A DNA stretch of 64,000 nucleotides, taken from Salinispora pacifica CNR114. GTDB taxonomy: Bacteria; Actinomycetota; Actinomycetes; Mycobacteriales; Micromonosporaceae. The translations under genes were made by a program, and so were the position numbers. Of the stretch, positions 62,124 to 64,000 are shown in pieces. The notes beneath the pieces are model-generated. The model was not told where the DNA came from. It did not search any database and saw nothing but the letters and a program-made list of their open reading frames with translations. The number at the start of each line of letters is the position of its first letter. The stretch's first letter is position 1. The stretch covers positions 128-64,127 of the forward strand of contig NZ_AZWO01000020.1 of assembly GCF_000514775.1 (NCBI RefSeq). Reading direction: 5' to 3'.

Positions 62124-63662
62124 TCAGGCGTAGAAGAACATCAGGTCTTGACTCGGCCGGTGCACCCGCGGCGTGCAATGCCCAAACAGGGCCAGGCTGA
62201 CCGCGGCCAGCGGGGTCACATCCACCGCCAGGTCCCGCCGCGCCCACGCCCACGAACCGCCCACATCACGCTTCACCGCGCCCTCAACGGCGTCATCGGC
62301 CTCTTTTTGGTCGATGTGCCAGATGTCGCGGGCCTGCACGTCCGGGCCGGCTACCCCGTCGTAGAACAACTGGCAGCCGGTGACCACATCACCCGGTGTG
62401 GCGCGGTGCACGGTCAGCCCAGCCGCCTCCGCCTCATCAGCGAGGGCCTTGTCATCAATCACCACCACGGACGGTCGATGCCGCTCCAACTCTCGGAGCC
62501 GGGCCACCACCCACCCGGTACCCGGGCGGTAGTCGAGCGCCCCATCACGGCCGGTCACCTCGATGTGCCGGCCCCCGAAAGTCGACGTCCCGGCCGCGCC
62601 GATCGCGGTGTAGGACCTGTCCGGCGGCACGTACACGCCGAACGCCGGCCGCCCGTCGAGCTGCGAGTCCGGGTTGCGCCGCGCCAGCCACGCGGCCTCG
62701 GAAATGACCCGCCATCCGCTTTCCGCGCCGGCCCGCCGCGGCCATATCCCCAGCCGTTCCCGAGCGAAGTCCTCAGCCGGCATCGAGCGGCGTTCCCGGC
62801 GCACATGCTCAACGCTGATCCGGATACCCAGCGACGGATTCGCCGCCGCCCAGGCCGCCAGGTCGTCCAGGTCGACGCCCTCGAGGAACTCCAGGCTTCC
62901 GCCCAGCCCCCAGTTTCGATAGCCCAGCCCCGGATCCTGCTGCCAGGGCGGATCATCCGCGCCGCGTGGCACCGACGGGTCTCCGCGCTGCCGCAACTGG
63001 TACATCACCTCGCCGGTATCACCGGTCAACGGGGGCGAGCTGGTGTACACGATCTGCGGGTTCGGCCGAGCACTCATCGTCGGCATCAGCGCCGACTGCT
63101 GCACGAACGTGTACGCGAACGTCTCATCGACTAAGTTCACGTCGCCGGAGAAACCCCGGCCGGATCCCTTCGAGCGGGCCACGAACTTGATCCGTGCCCC
63201 TGTGTCCAACCGCTCGATGGACTCTTCACCGTTTGTGTTGATCACCTTGAGGAGCACGCCGTCGACGTCGTACAGGTTGTCGTTGAGCTTCACGCCGAGT
63301 TGACCCACCAGCCAGATCACGCGACGGAACGACTCCATAGCAGTCTTGTATTCGTGCGCCGACCACATGATCAGCCGCTCACCGATCAGCAGCAGCCCCG
63401 TCAACGCCCGCGCCTCCAGCAGGCAACCCTTGCCGTTCTGCCGAGACACCCATTCGCAGAACTCGAAGCACGCCCACCTGCCGTCCGCCTTCACGGCCAG
63501 CATCGCCGTAATCGAGTCCTCCTGCCAGACGTCCAACGGCATCCCGGCCCGCCGCATCAACTCGATGGCCTCCGGCCCGAACGAATCAACCGACTCAGGC
63601 TGAGTGTCAACCCGCGGGCTGCGCGCGCCGAGCAATCCGAGCGGTGAGGTCCGTGATTCCAC
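62124..63662 (-). CDS. terminase large subunit
   Basis: A 512-residue packaging motor. The ATPase has a Walker A variant SRQNGKG at about residues 73-79 and Walker B NLVDETFAY near 176-184. The nuclease half has VVVIDDKALADEAEAAGLTV and late acidic residues (DQKEADDAVEGAV). GTG 63662 (VESRTSPLGLL) is the most likely start, with GGGAGG upstream; it overlaps the preceding gene by 56 bp. Confidence 0.9.
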   Translation of the reverse strand: MESRTSPLGLLGARSPRVDTQPESVDSFGPEAIELMRRAGMPLDVWQEDSITAMLAVKADGRWACFEFCEWVSRQNGKGCLLEARALTGLLLIGERLIMWSAHEYKTAMESFRRVIWLVGQLGVKLNDNLYDVDGVLLKVINTNGEESIERLDTGARIKFVARSKGSGRGFSGDVNLVDETFAYTFVQQSALMPTMSARPNPQIVYTSSPPLTGDTGEVMYQLRQRGDPSVPRGADDPPWQQDPGLGYRNWGLGGSLEFLEGVDLDDLAAWAAANPSLGIRISVEHVRRERRSMPAEDFARERLGIWPRRAGAESGWRVISEAAWLARRNPDSQLDGRPAFGVYVPPDRSYTAIGAAGTSTFGGRHIEVTGRDGALDYRPGTGWVVARLRELERHRPSVVVIDDKALADEAEAAGLTVHRATPGDVVTGCQLFYDGVAGPDVQARDIWHIDQKEADDAVEGAVKRDVGGSWAWARRDLAVDVTPLAAVSLALFGHCTPRVHRPSQDLMFFYA

Positions 63663-63975
63663 CAGCCCCGTCGCCTCCCGTGCTCGCCTTCGACTGACGC
63701 CCACCAGCCAGCTGCTTGCCACCACCGGCCCGGCTCGCCCGCAGCTCCGCCAGCAACGCCTTGAACGTGGTCTGCTGCTGCCGGGCCTCGGTAAGCACCT
63801 TGTCCACAACCACGGTCACCTCACCCACGTCGTCGACCTCCAACGTCAACCACGCCCGGTCACGGCCGTTCACGATCGCGTCCAACCGGTCCAGCCGGTC
63901 CGCGCACCGGCAGATCTCCTCCACCAGCACCACCACCCCAACCGGGTCGCCGTCGCCGACAAGCTGATCCCACAT
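63607..63975 (-). CDS. possible terminase small subunit or helical phage protein
   Basis: A 122-residue protein starting ATG 63975. It has helical segments (VEEICRCADRLDRLDAIVNG, VDKVLTEARQQQTTFKALLA) and a Gly/Lys-rich tail. Position directly upstream of the large terminase gene is the only support for a small-terminase role; no HTH is obvious. The last 25 bp of the window upstream show no further gene start. Confidence 0.5.
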   Translation of the reverse strand: MWDQLVGDGDPVGVVVLVEEICRCADRLDRLDAIVNGRDRAWLTLEVDDVGEVTVVVDKVLTEARQQQTTFKALLAELRASRAGGGKQLAGGRQSKASTGGDGAGGITDLTARIARRAQPAG

Positions 63976-64000
63976 CCGCCGACCACGCGCCCGCAGACGA

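Larger units (their letters stand above)
38420..64000. mobile_element. siphovirus-type prophage integrated at tRNA-Ile, near end only
   Basis: From the tRNA-Ile 3' half to the right edge the genes are phage-like. The integrase is nearest the tRNA, then regulators, and a leftward late operon (terminase to lysis) runs from 63975 down to 45681. This is the usual order of a temperate HK97-like siphophage with the lysis end near the attachment site. The left boundary is placed in the tRNA 3' half by inference; the exact core cannot be set without the far end. The tRNA-Ala gene often found after ileT is not seen and may lie beyond the prophage. Confidence 0.9.

Overview
The window is high-G+C actinobacterial DNA. 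Gene order and protein sequences fit the family Micromonosporaceae (Micromonospora or Salinispora type); I infer this from synteny and recalled protein similarity, not from a search. It covers the replication-origin neighbourhood of the chromosome, followed by the near end of a siphovirus-type prophage that continues past the right edge.

Bases 1-4655 are an ordinary chromosomal edge. They hold a divergent TetR regulator and alpha/beta hydrolase pair with two inverted operators, a small membrane protein, a SigE-family ECF sigma factor overlapping a membrane-anchored beta-propeller protein, and the CCA-adding enzyme. Bases 4800-24562 are the classical left flank of oriC: murJ, a separate pseudokinase gene, an ECF sigma and anti-sigma pair, trxB-trxA, cwlM, a GNAT protein, an aminotransferase and Ddl-like pair, a HIT-like protein, parB-parA, rsmG, jag, yidC, yidD, rnpA and rpmH. 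Bases 25252-38243 are the right flank: dnaA, oriC (27022-27838), dnaN, gnd, recF, a DUF721 gene, gyrB, gyrA and a DUF3566 gene. Four perfect parS sites lie at 17.8-20.6 kb, two of them inside the parA coding sequence. Perfect DnaA boxes occur at oriC and upstream of dnaA, and also in three other places: upstream of the pseudokinase gene, around a parS site, and upstream of gyrA.

A tRNA-Ile(GAT) gene at 38369-38442 marks the junction with the prophage. A tyrosine recombinase gene starts 130 bp downstream. Next come a small membrane protein gene with a LexA-type (SOS) box in front, an XRE-family regulator, and a rightward block of seven small or unknown genes including a methyltransferase. From 44.7 kb everything runs leftward. 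Read in transcription order from the right edge, this strand encodes a possible small terminase, large terminase, portal, protease, HK97-type capsid, decoration and connector proteins, two related tail-tube proteins, tail chaperones with a -1 frameshift site, a short tape measure, tail-tip proteins, endolysin, membrane lysis proteins, an orphan DNA methyltransferase and small regulators. The early genes and the far attachment site must lie beyond 64 kb.

The host genes form a coordinated set for replication start (dnaA, dnaN, gyrA, gyrB, recF), origin segregation (parA, parB, parS), envelope growth (murJ, pseudokinase, cwlM, yidC, Ddl-like) and redox or stress control (sigma, anti-sigma, trxB, trxA). 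The prophage lies about 11 kb from the origin, at a tRNA.
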